A stretch of DNA of 64,000 nt from contig NC_039478.1 of NCBI RefSeq assembly GCF_003590095.1, positions 10,044,001 through 10,108,000 of the forward strand, read 5' to 3'. The notes beneath the pieces were generated by a model. That model worked only from the letters and a program-made list of their open reading frames with translations. It was not told where the DNA came from and searched no databases. The position numbers and the translations under genes are program-made. Position 1 is the stretch's first letter. The number at the start of each line of letters is the position of its first letter. Below, one piece after another: positions 11,140-23,371 of the stretch. Source of the DNA: Trichoplusia ni. Lineage: Eukaryota > Arthropoda > Insecta > Lepidoptera > Noctuidae.

Positions 11140-12775
11140 ATGAAAAAATTATATTTTAAGCAGAGTTCCTTTCACTTAGTCAAATATTATCTAAATTCAT
11201 CAAGCTTTAATTAAGCATTACACTGATTAATACCGGATTCTCCATCAACTAGGCATTTCAATTAATTAAAGTTATTCAAGTAGTTTTAGTTCCACATTAA
11301 CTTCTGACACCTATCAATTTTGATGATAAACCCAGTTTCCATTTCCAAACGAAATTATATTTCATGGAATAAACGGTATTCTAAAAATCCATCGTGAATT
11401 GTCATAATAACCTCCTCGTTTACAGAGTAATGGCTCTGGGGTCGTTAAGGATTATAATATTCGTCTTCTAGAGTATTATCTGAGCTTACTATTATAGTAA
11501 TCTCATCTTTGTGATTACCTTTGAATTGGAGCAATTCATGATCTAGTATAAAATTCTCCATTGCATCATTGAAATTTCAAAGCTGTATTTTGAAGTATTT
11601 CACGAAATAAAATGTGATAGTATTTATGATATTTCCTATATTAAAGAAACCTATTAAAATCATTGTATTTATTTAAAGGAAAGCTTCCAGACAAATAATC
11701 AGTATCCATCATTAATTTTTTTAGGCTTTTTCTAAAGAATAGGATTCTCTACTGTCCCTATTCTGACTCACATTTGACCGGTTTTTATTTGCTTTATCTA
11801 CCGCTTTAGCCGCAAACTCTATGTATGCCTATGGCAAAATGATAAAGAAGAGTTAAAACTTGTGCCTATACTAGACTTTGGTCTATGTAAGCATTGATGC
11901 GTGACGCAAAAGAGTAAGATTAATTAGAATCCTAAGTAATCTAGCAAATGTATTTGCATTGTAATTTATCCAACTTTTATTCAGATGTGCAACCGTCATT
12001 AAAATAAGTCTTCCTTAAGAGAATTCTTTAAAATTTGCGACAAAATACCAACACAAGAGCAATATTACTAAACCAGTCCACTGCAAATGGTTTCGCTACA
12101 AAAATACAAGAGAAACGGATCTAAAATAAGCGCAGTACCTGCATTTTTAAAGGTTTGCTCTGTTGTCCTCTTGGTAACAACCTTTGAGGGAATTTCCTGG
12201 AGTCCTGCATCGTCTAATTGCTAGCAATAGGGGGCGGTAGAGTGGGGATTGTAACGGTTAGTGTTGACACTAGAAAATTAAGACAGAAGTTTGGGGATTT
12301 TATATTTTTTCTCATGCTTTATGTGGACATAATTATATCATTATTTGTGGACAATTACTTGGTTTAAAATGAATACGCTGACGTGCTTTTGTAAAGCATA
12401 GTGGTCCAATATTGTGTAAAGTGAAACTTCTATATTTTCTTCTTCTTTGTGACCAATGTTAAAAACTCTGAGAAGATATTGTCGAGTATGCTTGCACAGA
12501 CATAGTAAAATAATCTTAAAATGCAACATCTCATTTATTTTTTAGAGTAAATAAACAAAAACTTTTCAAGTGCGAGCCGGATTCGTTTCAATGAGGGTTC
12601 CTTAAAAAGGCCTTAAGTTAATCAAAATCTGTCTGTTGGGTGACATATAAATGTGTTACATACCTTAAAGTCTAATTTAACCTTGATCTTTATTTTTAGT
12701 ATTAATTCACAAAAGAATCAAACAAATTGATAATTTATTGCAGAGTATCATTAAAGTATGCGTAACTATAATACA
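11140..12775. other. Intergenic DNA, no gene seen
   Basis: AT-rich. A short family R fragment ('aagtgcgagccggattcg') lies at about 12569. Nothing else recognised. Confidence 0.45.
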
Positions 12776-12779
12776 CTTC

Positions 12780-12870
12780 TGTATTTATGTATGTATTTAG
12801 AAATATATAAGTATGTTTATCAGTTGCCTAGTGCGTAGTACTAGATGGCGTTGTTTGAAAGTTGTGGAAT
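12780..12870 (+). mobile_element. SINE family S1, 3' half
   Basis: Contains 'gtatgtatttagaaatat', 'aagtatgtttatcagttg' and 'ctagatggcgttgt', the conserved 3' body of family S1. The tRNA-like head is absent. Confidence 0.7.
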
Positions 12871-12874
12871 ATAT

Positions 12875-14885
12875 TAATTACAGAACAATTGACTAATTTT
12901 ACAACCAAAATTCAATTACTTACCAAACTAAAAGGAAATTTCCTCACTAAACTAAACAATCTCAATATTAAATACTCGGAAACTACCTTATTTTGTAACT
13001 GTACCCTGTATTTACCTAAATAGAAACCCTTGAGGGTTTGCAAAGGGCTTTAGTTGATTGTTGTTGTAATGTGATATTTTTGATAACAAGGGATGAATTA
13101 CCTTGCCTTTGCTTACCTTAAATAATGACAGTATCTTTGTTGTGTATTCAATTAAAATGCTAAATGATGGTGTTTATGACAATCGTTTTTTAAATTAAAT
13201 TAAATTTGATTTGGGTAGTTTTTTTTTGTTACTTGAAAATTGAAAGTTTTTTCGGTACTATAGATACATGAAATAATGATTCTAGTTGCGGCACTGGAAT
13301 ACCCCTATAAAGGCTGATAGGTCCCGTCTCAGGTATCAAAATATGGCCCCGTGAAAAATAGTTAAACGCACTAGTCGTTTTCAACAACTAGGGTATGATG
13401 GTGAAAAACTGAATGTTCGATTTTTTTTACTTTTTTATCCTTATACGCTATAAAGTTAAGGCTAGAAAAAAAAGTATCCTGCGCTATCAACAGATCCAAC
13501 TAGTATATTCTATTCAATTCAACCCACGTGTGGTCTAAATATCCGAAAGCGAATATATTTTAATGTAATTGAAAATACAGAACCAAAACAGAAAATATGA
13601 TACAACTTTTAATTTTCGTTTGCGACGATAAAGAAAACACTAATAGGATTTGCAATTAAATGCAGTCCAGTAAACTGAAATTAACGCAATCAATCGTAAA
13701 AACTCGGATACCGTAGAAATACTAACCAATCTCCAAGTAAAATTGCATTTGCTAAAGCGAGACAGCACGACACAGCGTATCACAGCATCTCGCTTCAACT
13801 GCAACAGTCTAACTTCAAAGGGTGGTAGTTAAGATATTAATTTAAATAGCCAATGAAAACACTCCAACATTTTCAAAGAAAATATCTCAAAGTTTAATGT
13901 AGTGTGATGTAATCGCATCGGTGTTCGTCTTAATGGAGCAACTTCACAAATAATTGAGTCGACTCAAATAAATATAGAAGGTGATTAACGAAATAATATT
14001 TATGTTGACATTTAGTTAAATAATGTTTGCAATTTGTAGGGAAATGTTGTGTGAATTAATGAAGGTTTGCAATGGAATTGTATTTTAAGATATAATGCTA
14101 GACTGTAATTATTTCACTTGGGATGTATTCTTCTTGAATATTTTGAGTATAAAACTTATTGTTTTATTTGCATTTAGTTAAAAATTACCGTATAGTATGA
14201 ACATCTTCTTCTAGGTTTAAAACTGCACTGGGTTATATGAATAAATTCGTAAATAATGCGTTTATAATTTACTCGCTGGAGCTACTTTACCCTAATTCTG
14301 GGATAATAATTGCAACAGCCATCCATTATTTTGGTCAAGTTGAATTATAAACACTGAGGGTTAGTTACAAATGAAATAATGAAAAACAAATCGATTGGGT
14401 GATGAATAACACACCTTAAAATAATTTTAATGAGATCAGGTCCCTCACTATTACTGAAAGTTGCCTTAGCTTAGTTAAGGAAGGACGTGATAATTTTAAA
14501 AAATCGTTCCATTTTAACTTCCGAGACATTAGGATCTAACCTGCACCTCTTATACCGATCCAAATGAATTTCATTCGAACCAAAAATACTCTTACTTACA
14601 GACTGACTCTTATACTATACCCAATACAATAACAATCTGAACAAATATCTCGTCTTTCATTGAATACATCGAAAGAAAATCTAAATACTTTATCCTCTCA
14701 AGTCCTTAAGCTTAAAATCCTTATTTGTAAACTTATCTGTACTTAATAAAATAAACCTAGACTTCGAAAGAAAAATAACAAAGCAAAGACCATTTACTTT
14801 AATATCATTGTCAGCCTAAATCCGCGAAATGCTAAAATAAATATTTACAGAATCTGAAAAAATAAGTTTTCTGACAATAGATTTT
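12875..14885. other. Non-coding DNA upstream of the K2P gene
   Basis: No coding exon recognised. It may include the K2P promoter or 5' leader exons, which cannot be placed from sequence alone. Confidence 0.45.
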
Positions 14886-14889
14886 CGCT

Positions 14890-15000
14890 TGTACTTTTAG
14901 GGATCCGTATCCAGAGGGTAAAAACGGAACCTTATTAGAGAGGCACTGCTGTCAGTCCGTCTGTCACCTTATGAAGTATGATAGTTGGAATATCAAAGAT
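14890..15000 (-). repeat. Interspersed repeat family R, fragment
   Basis: Contains 'gagggtaaaaacggaacc' and 'gctgtcagtccgtctgtc', the reverse of the 3' end of family R. It sits about 170 bases before the first visible K2P exon. Confidence 0.65.
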
Positions 15001-15168
15001 GATGTTTATATTTCTTAGGCCACTATTTTCGAAACACATGCTTACAATATGTTTATAATTATCTTCACCACATTCCTTCTTACTCCTACAACTATCGGCC
15101 TCTGATATTACGATTTATTCAAAAGTAACAAAAACAAAGCAATCTTTCAACCTTTACTTTTGTTCCAG

Positions 15169-15246
15169 ATGGATTTTTGCTGCCACATCGCCATAAGATT
15201 CACGAGGGGTTTCATAAAAATCACATTAATAATATACTTGTTCTGA
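15169..15246 (+). CDS. Candidate upstream ORF in the K2P leader (25 aa)
   Basis: A good splice acceptor (cttttgttccag) ends at 15168 and the next three bases are ATG. The frame runs 25 codons to TGA at 15244-15246, 24 bases before the K2P start. If this acceptor is used, ribosomes would meet this short frame first, which could dampen channel translation. The peptide is hydrophobic and basic with no recognised motif. It is in a different frame from the channel. Expression is not shown, so this may only be leader sequence. Confidence 0.35.
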   Translation: MDFCCHIAIRFTRGFIKITLIIYLF

Positions 15247-15270
15247 TAACATGTCTGGTAACACGCACTG

Positions 15271-17070
15271 ATGAAGTCGAACATGGACAAGAGTATAAAA
15301 AAGAAGAACAATGTGAACGGGAAATACAAGAAGAATGGAAAATCTGAGAACTACAGGATCGACGATGACGTCATTACGACTTGCTGTCTCTGCGTCAAAA
15401 CAAAGAAAAGTAAGAAAAAGAGTTTTATCGCGGGATGCGTGACGAATTTGGGAATCTTTACTTTACTCCTCGCTTACACCCTGGTCGGTGCTTTCATATT
15501 CCTAGCAATCGAAGGAGGCGCAGCGAAGATACACCAGAAAACCCTCGCAACCACTTCCTACCAAGCAAATGAGAACCAGAAATCAGTTCCTTTAACGAAA
15601 TTGAATGGTACAATCAGTCAGGCCAGTGCGGAGTTGAGATCACAGACAGTTGAAAGCATTTGGGAGATAACAGTGTCGTTAAACATTTTGTATAAGGAGA
15701 ATTGGACGAGGTTGGCTGCGCAGGAGATTGCCAGGTTTCAGGAGAAGCTGGTGGCGAGAGTGGCGGCTGATGTGTCGGCGCAGTATGGAGGAGCGAGGGC
15801 CCTGGAGTCAGCCCCGGCCTTGGTCGTTGATGACTATGAATGGAACTTTGCTAAAGCTTTTCTTTATTCCTTAACTGTTCTTACTACAATAGGTAAGTTT
15901 GGTTTTGATGAGTTTACGATACGATCTTTTAACATACAGCTTTTGCTCCGGTAAAATCAGAAGTAATTTTATTTCCGTTGTTTTTCAACTTGGTTGGAAT
16001 TCAGCAAACATTTCAATTAATTCTACGGCAATGCTGAAGACCGTCATTTAGGGATAAGATCTCAGAAAACTAATGACTTCCGCTTCCGCATTTAAACCCA
16101 GAACGTGTGTTGAGTAGTCAGCAACTTATATCAAGTTTAAATCTTGATAAAATTAACTTCACTCTGATATGTGAAACATGACTATTTTGTTAGATGGATA
16201 CCACTTGGTCAAGTCACTATTCCTATTCAATATGTAATAAAAAAATTCTTCTAACGCAAACATTTGTTCACAGGTTACGGCAGCGTGGCGCCTCGAACGG
16301 CTTTAGGGAAAGCAGTTACAATAGGTTATGCTGTCATCGGCATACCTTTAACACTACTATACCTCTCCGTCGTAGGAGCTCTGCTATCACGACTAGCACG
16401 TAGCGTGTTTAGCAGAGCCCTGTGTTGCTGCATCTGCACCAAGTGCGGATACTGCTGTCTTGACGAAAGAGCTATGACCAGCAAAGAAAGAAAAGAAAAA
16501 GTACGAAGGCAAGACGATTACAGACACCAAACTCTGCATCTCCAAGAACCGTACTACGTAAGATCGCCATCTGGAACGATTATATCAGCGTCGCAAGCTC
16601 ACAGTGTTAGCACAAATTCTATCAAAGATAAATCGCAAGGTTTAAGTTTTCTAAGGGACTGTGATTCAATGAGCTGCACTGATACCGACTCCAAGGTTTC
16701 GTTACGAGGATTCTCTATCCTAGCACCAATTTCTTTATGTTTGGCAGCGATTTTCACGTACATCTTCTTTGGGGCTCTAGTCTTGTATCAACTAGAAGGC
16801 TGGAGCCCCATCGACGGTGTTTACTTCTGCTTCATGAGTCTCAGCACCATCGGCTTCGGGCATTTGGCTCCAGGTGCGACTCAAAGGAACGGAGCCTCGT
16901 CTGGCACAGTTTGGTTCTGCTCAATTTATATCATGACTGGCCTCGCTCTCACAGCAATGTGCTTCAACGTCCTACACGACGAGATAGTACACCGACTTCG
17001 ACATCACGAGAAAGTGCTAAAGGCTAATAGCCAGAAGGTTTTGACATCAGAATTTCTTCATCGCTCTTGA
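15271..17070 (+). CDS. Two-pore-domain potassium channel (K2P/TWiK family), 2 coding exons
   Basis: Coding exons are 15271-15892 and 16274-17070, joined at ATA-G|GTAAGT ... TTCACAG|GT, giving 472 aa. The protein is a K+-selective background (leak) channel subunit of the plasma membrane, expected to dimerise. Order: lysine-rich cytosolic N-terminus (1-52); TM1 about 55-80; extracellular cap loop 81-190 with sequons NGT (112) and NWT (144); first pore TTIGYG (205-210), created by the splice; TM2 about 222-245; cysteine cluster 258-269; long cytosolic loop; TM3; second pore TIGFG (399-403); TM4. The ATG at 15271 follows an in-frame TAA at 15259; a second ATG lies at codon 5. The retained pore motifs imply a working channel. 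Closest insect subfamily was not determined. The frame stays open past its TGA (next entry). Confidence 0.95.
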
Positions 17071-17238
17071 CGAGATGAAAGTGGGAACTTGACTGATGAA
17101 ACAATGATTCATTCTGAGGGAGAATCGTTGCCCGAAGTTTTGCATCACGTTTCGAATAGATACGAAGGAGGTGCAATACGTCGTAGTGTGTACACCCTTA
17201 AAGAGTTAAAGGAACCGGAAAGGGTCACTCCTATGTAG
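17071..17238 (+). CDS. Candidate readthrough C-terminal extension of the K2P channel (55 codons)
   Basis: Directly after TGA (17068-17070) the same frame continues for 55 sense codons to TAG at 17236-17238. The encoded stretch is polar and mixed (for example RDESGNLTDET and SVYTLKELKEPE), unlike the AT-driven residue mix of neighbouring non-coding DNA, and looks like a cytosolic channel tail with possible phosphosites. The stop has the context TCT-TGA-CGA; UGA followed by C is the leaky context known from insect readthrough genes. Alternatives: a nonsense allele or assembly error, since CGA to TGA is one C-to-T change, or a recently shortened protein. No intron can remove the stop. Confidence 0.55.
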   Translation, partial: RDESGNLTDETMIHSEGESLPEVLHHVSNRYEGGAIRRSVYTLKELKEPERVTPM

Positions 17239-17961
17239 GTTGGTCTAATTTGATTCCCAACCCGTAGACACGTATAATTTTGAGGACATTAGAAAAAAGG
17301 ATTTGAAAAACAGTCTCAATACCAAACCTAAGTAAATAAATGACTGACATTATGTGTTAATTATTTTAATTAGTTGACTAATTATGAAATAGGAACTATA
17401 TAGGACAGTATACTTGTGTTTAGAAATAAGTTACTCCTAAGTAAACTTAAGGGAACCTATTTAAATATTTTAAGGATTATTGATTATAAAAAATGGTTTT
17501 TTGTACGTAGATATTATACATTAGAGCGTTTGAATTTATTTTACTGTTGTAATTTTTAGAAATATTGGAGTATGCCAAATTATATTGTACACAGTATGAT
17601 ATTGATAGTTCGTACATACGTATCATATAACTAAATTATATGAGGCAGTTGTTAAACGACTGTTTAGCTGACTCTAAAGACCTACAATAAGACAAGGTCA
17701 AAAAAAATACCTCCAAGAAGTTTCTTAATCGGAGGTCTTAACAGAAGCAGCAGTAAGAGGTGACTTGATACCAAATTTTGAAGTAGGTACTAAAGTGGCA
17801 ACTAATCTAAATTATTATATTTATTTAATGATTTTTAAAGATACTATTATTATCAGTAAAACTAAAATCCTTGCCGAGAGCAAAATAGAAACGTTAATTA
17901 CTAATGTGTGAGATAACTTATGTCAATAATTATTTATTTGTGAAATTGTATGAAATGTAAA
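17239..17961 (+). other. Probable K2P 3' untranslated region
   Basis: AT-rich sequence between the last in-frame stop and two polyadenylation signals. No further coding frame or recognised repeat. Confidence 0.6.
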
Positions 17962-17991
17962 AATAAACATTTTGGAAAATAGAAAAATAAA
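17962..17991 (+). terminator. Polyadenylation signals of the K2P gene
   Basis: Two AATAAA hexamers at 17962-17967 and 17986-17991, followed by an A-rich run at 17997-18005. They would end the transcript about 0.9 kb after the TGA. Confidence 0.65.
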
Positions 17992-18304
17992 GACTTTAAA
18001 AAAAATATGGTTTGATTTATTTATCGTTCTATTAGCCCATAAAGAAATGAAGCGGTGCTTATCAAAGTCAGGAGGCTTATTATAATAAGGGATTCGATTG
18101 CTAAAACTTGGTAAATGTATCTTCTAATTGTTTTTGACAGATAGTCATTTCTTAGTATCATTGCAAGTAGACGCTTATGTGTTTACTGTACCTTGTCCCA
18201 GAAACTATCCAAAAAATCCTTTTCTAGAAAAGGAAATACAAATATACATAATTTGAAAAATATGCAGGCATAAATAGATCCAAGAAAAAATCATTGGGAA
18301 GAAA

Positions 18305-18420
18305 TGTGTCGAGGTTTCGATCCCCACGTAGGACAAGCTTTTTGTATGATCCACGAATGCTTGTCCTGAGTCTGTACGTTTTTGTGAATAAAATGTCGTG
18401 CAGAATGAACCAACGCGACA
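18305..18420 (+). mobile_element. SINE fragment, family S3
   Basis: Carries B-box-like 'ggtttcgatccccacg', then 'taggacaagct' and 'tgcttgtcctgagtctgtac', the same blocks as the minus-strand S3 copies. Confidence 0.55.
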
Positions 18421-18646
18421 TAAGATTTAAATTCCTTAGTGCGAAGGAAGATAAAATAAAATTGAAAGGTTTGTGTGATTTTATTGCGGAGCTGATATAC
18501 CTACCTTGGAGTTCCAGCATCAGATCGGCTTCTTGTATCATACATAATATCTGTTCAATCGAATACCTGGGTCAAAACTAACTTGCCACAATCCATTACA
18601 GACAAACGTATAGGGTACGCACTTAAAAATAGAAAGTTAATAAATA

Positions 18647-18925
18647 AAGGAGTCACAAAAGGCTGCCAGGCTAAAATGGGATTGGGTGGGTCACGTCCGC
18701 CGTATGGATAGCGATCGCTGGGTCAAAGTCACCACACTATGGGAGCCAGCGGGTGGACGGCGTTGCGGTGGGGGGCCTAGGATGCGGTGGCGTGACAATA
18801 TTAACGCTTACCGCACGGGCTGGTTTGGCCTAGGGCAGAGAATCGTGGAAAGATTTGGGGGAGGCCTTTGCCCAGCAGAGGGATACAGTGGGCTAGATAA
18901 AAAAAAATATAATGAAGGAGTCACA
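18647..18925 (+). mobile_element. 5'-truncated LINE tail with 11-bp target site duplication
   Basis: The insert 18658-18914 is bracketed by aaggagtcaca at 18647-18657 and 18915-18925. Its frame encodes the C-terminal tail common to lepidopteran non-LTR reverse transcriptases: 'WVGHVRRMDSDRW', then 'GGPRMRWRDNINAY', then, after a frameshift, 'EAFAQQRDTVG' and a stop. The A-rich tail follows at about 18899-18906. The 5' end of the element, with endonuclease and RT domains, is missing, so it is a dead-on-arrival copy. Clade not determined. Confidence 0.85.
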
Positions 18926-18929
18926 GATG

Positions 18930-19545
18930 CAGAATATTTAAATAAAGACTACTAAATACACATGCAAGGTAAACCACTCTGTAGCACAACCACAAAATGA
19001 AATGAAATACAAAACAGAGCCAAAATTACACATACTAAACAAGAAACCAAAATAATACCCAGACATTATCGCACAGGATTGATAGCTGAAATTAGCGAAG
19101 CATGTACATGTTGGGGCCTTTTGGACTTTGAATCGTAATGGCAGCCATAAGCGGCTATTGTGCGGACCCCCGTGTGTTTTGATTTATTATTGGAGGGTTA
19201 AATGCAACACAGGTTGTTATTAAGGTGAGCACGAATTCATAGAGCCTTTTTTTTGGGAAATTTAAGGATAATATTTGATCTCCAATTTTTAGTATCGGGT
19301 GCTTTTTTGGGGAGCTTGATCTCAAAAAAAGTTTTTCGTTCAGATGGTAATTTTAAATTTATTTTGGAAGCATGGATGTCATAATTAAGGCTTCAAAAAG
19401 GTGAAAATATACTAAATTCAGTAGTTATATGGACCATATAAATATTATCCGTACCACAACTAGTTCATGTTTTAAAACTTAGAATGTTCCTCAATATAAG
19501 CTAAAAAATACATTGGAAAATACGCGAAGTATTCACTAAGTAAAA
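18930..19545. other. Intergenic DNA, nothing recognised
   Basis: Mostly AT-rich; a somewhat GC-richer block at 19080-19190 has no frame or motif that could be assigned. Confidence 0.45.
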
Positions 19546-20152
19546 TTTCTTGTAGCTTTTTTGCCAGAAAAAGGAAACAATTCTAAATTTCCACAGCCAC
19601 AGTCACATTATGGGAACAACTTTGGACATGACGTGCACATCCAAAACAATTCCGTAGACAATTTAAGACGGTACACGCGAAGTTTTGAAGCTCCACAATT
19701 TAACCAACCACACGTACCTAATTATTGCAACGAGAAAGTCGGTATGAAAACAAAGTTGAGAGAAACCAGACACTGTTGGATATCTTTGGGACATGGAACA
19801 GAAGTCTGATTTAATAAGGTTAGGATCGTAATTTGAGATATTTTCGTATACAAGCGTAGAGAATGCTGTTGATGATGGTGAAAAAAAGGTTTGTTGGGAT
19901 GACCGAGGCATAATTTCCGGTTTCAAAAAAGGTAAGTTTACAATTCGCTTCACTTTTTTGTTTTTGATGATGCTTTAACAAAAACATGAGCTAAGGAATT
20001 TAATCCTAGTGTCACGAGAGATTGTACAAACACAGGAACACCCGGAAAAAGAATTCGTAAATCACACAAATGCTTCTCCTGCGCGAAGATCAAATCAGCA
20101 ACTCGTACGGCATTTAGGTTATTAAAAGATGATATATCAATAAATCACTAAG
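19546..20152 (+). pseudogene. Coding-like broken region, family unknown
   Basis: Several adjoining plus-strand frames have protein-like composition. Frame 1 from 19556 gives a 60-residue Asn/Gln/His-rich stretch (includes NNFGHDVHIQNNS). Near 19760 the sense passes to frame 2 (EKPDTVGYLWDMEQ), interrupted by TAA at 19829, then resumes (VENAVDDGEKKVCWDDRG) up to an excellent donor AAAAAAG|GTAAGTTT at 19931. An acceptor at 19990 would join in phase to a further open 53-codon stretch (includes SHKCFSCAK) ending at a TAA near 20150. The frameshift and stop argue for a decayed gene. The opposite strand also has a 96-codon frame (19663-19953), so strand and coding status remain uncertain. Confidence 0.3.
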
Positions 20153-20159
20153 CATTTGG

Positions 20160-23100
20160 TAAGAAAAATTATTCCTTGAGCTTAGTAGTACACCCGATAC
20201 TATGCATCAATTGCTGCTCATGGATTTAAGCAAATTGCGTTTCTTTTTCCGAATAAAAGTTGAAATAAAAATGAATCTCGGGCTGAAATGATTTAAAGAA
20301 TAAATTGAAAATCCTTGGCAAGAACCCTTTGATAATATTTTTTTTATCTTTATCCTAATTAGCAGAACCTAAATGACAAAAACACGCTTGTTTTTGAACT
20401 CTAAATTGTTCAACTGAAAGCATTTTTGTCATGAAACACAGCTCTCATCGTCGTCGTCTCTCCGTCTTCTATTTTAAGTAAATCCTTAATCAGATACAAC
20501 TGAATACACTGGCATTGCTCTTCATTATACCGGCTTAAGCCTTTCGTAATGAACAACGGAACTAGCAACAAAAGCAACATCTAAAATACGAAGGTCAACT
20601 TCCTATTTAGAGATTTCATTAACTCCGTTCATGCGATCCAAAACAATATTTTAAGTTCACACTTGAAAAATTCCCGGTATTAAATTATTTTGGGAAAATC
20701 CAACGAAATTTCGACAGTGGACACTTAAAAATAGCTCCAATAACGATTGGAAAAAGGTTGGAAGTCGATTGCTTTTTCAACGAAGAGTACTTGTCTTTAA
20801 ATTGATTTGGACCTGTCGAAAGCGTTGGACTTAACAAGCAAAGCGTCGGAATAAAATTAGCAATGTTGTCACATTTAATTGTGAGCTTTGGAATACACCT
20901 TTTGAAGATTGTTCGTCGGATTTGTTTGTGAAAGTATTTGAGTTTACAATAATGTAATTATTTTTGTTATTTCGTGTATTAAACGACATAGCTGGACGAA
21001 CTATGGAAATTAGAGAAAATCGTATGCTGACACTAAGAATAACACTATTCGTAATTTTGAAAAAAAAACTAAGCCAGATTCTAAGTTGAATAAACTATTT
21101 AGGTTTTTTTTATTTCAATTTGTTTCTCGATACGACCCTGAAATAAGCGATTATCAGCGTATTGTGTGCTGATAATACTGGATCTATAAAATTACAAATT
21201 CTATAAAATACGATCGAGGTTAAAGAATTTATATTGTCTGACGAATAAATTTGAGGGTATGCACTTATTTGAACCTTGGCTTATCTTTAGCCTATCATAT
21301 ACGGAACCAAAAGAGTCAATAGTTCAACCTACACTTAACCGTTGTTTGGCAATAGATTACTGAAACCTAATTTAGTGCTTGTTGTATTTTAGAAACAAGC
21401 CAAAATAAAAAAGGAGCTGGTCATTAAAAAAAACTTCCATGAATCCTAATTAATCATACCATTAAACGGTTACTGCGTTCAAGTTGAAGTTATCAGACAA
21501 TTTTCTTATAAACAGGGTCAATACAAAGTGACTGAAAGTATTAAGTTCCATTAATTATATGAAGACTAGCTGCTTGCCCACGACCTGTCTCTTCAGACAA
21601 GGAGTCATTTGCTATATCGACGTATTGTTTATAAGTTATCATGCTATTAATGGGTTTTTAATTCTTGTCGCTTTTTTTTGGATTATGAATATTTTATTTC
21701 TAAGAGATAATGAATTTTGAATTTCAGATTCGACTTTCGGATTTTTTATAGTTAGGATTTTTTTGTTGTTGGTTTTATTTTAAGAGGTCCCAATTGTCTT
21801 ATGTATGTTCCACCCGTTTTACCATATTTGTATGGAAATACACTTGCACTTATTACAAGTTTTATTCACCATTGAACAAATGAAAAACAGGAATAATTTC
21901 CCAAATGAAACGAATTGCAAAATTTAATCGCGAAAAAAAAATCTCCCATTTCACTGAACACAGCTGTTATCCGGAATAAAACAAGCGTATGTTTTAATAA
22001 CAAGACACAATATCCAAAACGGGTAATAACAGCTCAGAAAGCTATTACATCGGTGGCGGAGCAATTTGAGGTTATTCCACCGTGGAAATAGCCAGTCAGT
22101 TTACAATAAATCCATATATCGCTTACTAGTTGTGCACGAACACACTTTAGAGAAACGAGTATTTAGAAAGTGTGTACCGGTATCGATGTTCCACTAGTTT
22201 CCTGCCATTGGGAATTCTAGACTTTTTACTGTGAGTAATGATTTATGTCGTGTATTTAGGGATGTAGTAGTGTAGGTGGATGAAAGAGCAGTGTGAGAAT
22301 TATGATTATAAAACACACAAAGGGGAAGTAAGATATACAAACACACAAAAAAATGACTGGATTTATTACTCAATAATAACAATAAAGTCCTGACCGATTT
22401 TCGGAAATAGAGGACATAATAATATTATGGTGTAGGAGCATGTGCGCGAAGATAGGTGATCTCTCTGTTCCATTACTTTCACGGCTTGATGGGACAGCAA
22501 GCCGAGGAGACCGAAGAGAGGTTAGGCACAGGACGCACATTTTTACGTGCCTTTTGAAGTACCGAAACTGTGACATTAATTTCGAAAATGATTTAGACAT
22601 TAGAAAACTCGGTGTTTGCCTTGGGATTGAACTCGAGACTTTTGTCTAGGCAGTCCTTCGGTCTTTTTACTACACTATCGAAACTCCCACTCAATAATAC
22701 AGAAACGAATAACACAATCAATTGAGACCACTTGAGACTTCTAGAAAAATCGAAGATGTTTCCCTTTAAAACAGAAAATTTTGATACTTTTACCAGCTAA
22801 AACTTGTCTCCCACTAAAAGCAATATGTGACTTTCGGTAGGGGTCACCTGTTAACACCACATTGCCACACTACGGCTGATTTTCGGAATTGCACCCCGAC
22901 ATTCGAACAATAACGTGTTCGTATTTTCAATTTGTAAACGGTGTGCTCAAATATTTTTGGCGTACATTTTCAATGGCCGTTCACACAGATCGTGGAAATA
23001 AATGATGTGTTTTTTTGGTATTGCGATTCTGAATATTGCAATATACTTACAGTAAAATTTACAATAGGTTTGAAAAAAGAGGTTTTAGAACAAAGTTTCA

Positions 23101-23370
23101 CTAGATAAGGTGATTTTGTGCTAAAACTAGTATTTTGGTATAAATAAACATAATAAACATTATAAATCTAAGCTTGATTGTAATATTAGTACGCCTTTAT
23201 GGAAAAACATAGCGCTCTTCATGTATATTTAAAAAGAGCACTTAATATACCTATGTTTAACAAATACAATTCTAGATCATTAATTTTCGATTCTTGGTGC
23301 ATGTAGACTACGTAACTAGCCCGTATTAAAACTCAATATATTTGGGTAAACTAGACATGCTCTCCTACAG
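20160..23370. other. Long non-coding stretch
   Basis: No coding exon recognised. A short reversed Helitron end ('actagctgcttgcccacgac') lies at 21565-21584. A reversed B-box-like remnant is near 22620. The rest is AT-rich. Confidence 0.45.
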
Positions 23371-23371
23371 A

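Noticed and set aside
16194..17027. Frames of 69 and 96 codons overlapping K2P exon 2
   Set aside because: They are other-frame shadows of the channel exon, which carries the pore motifs and splice sites.
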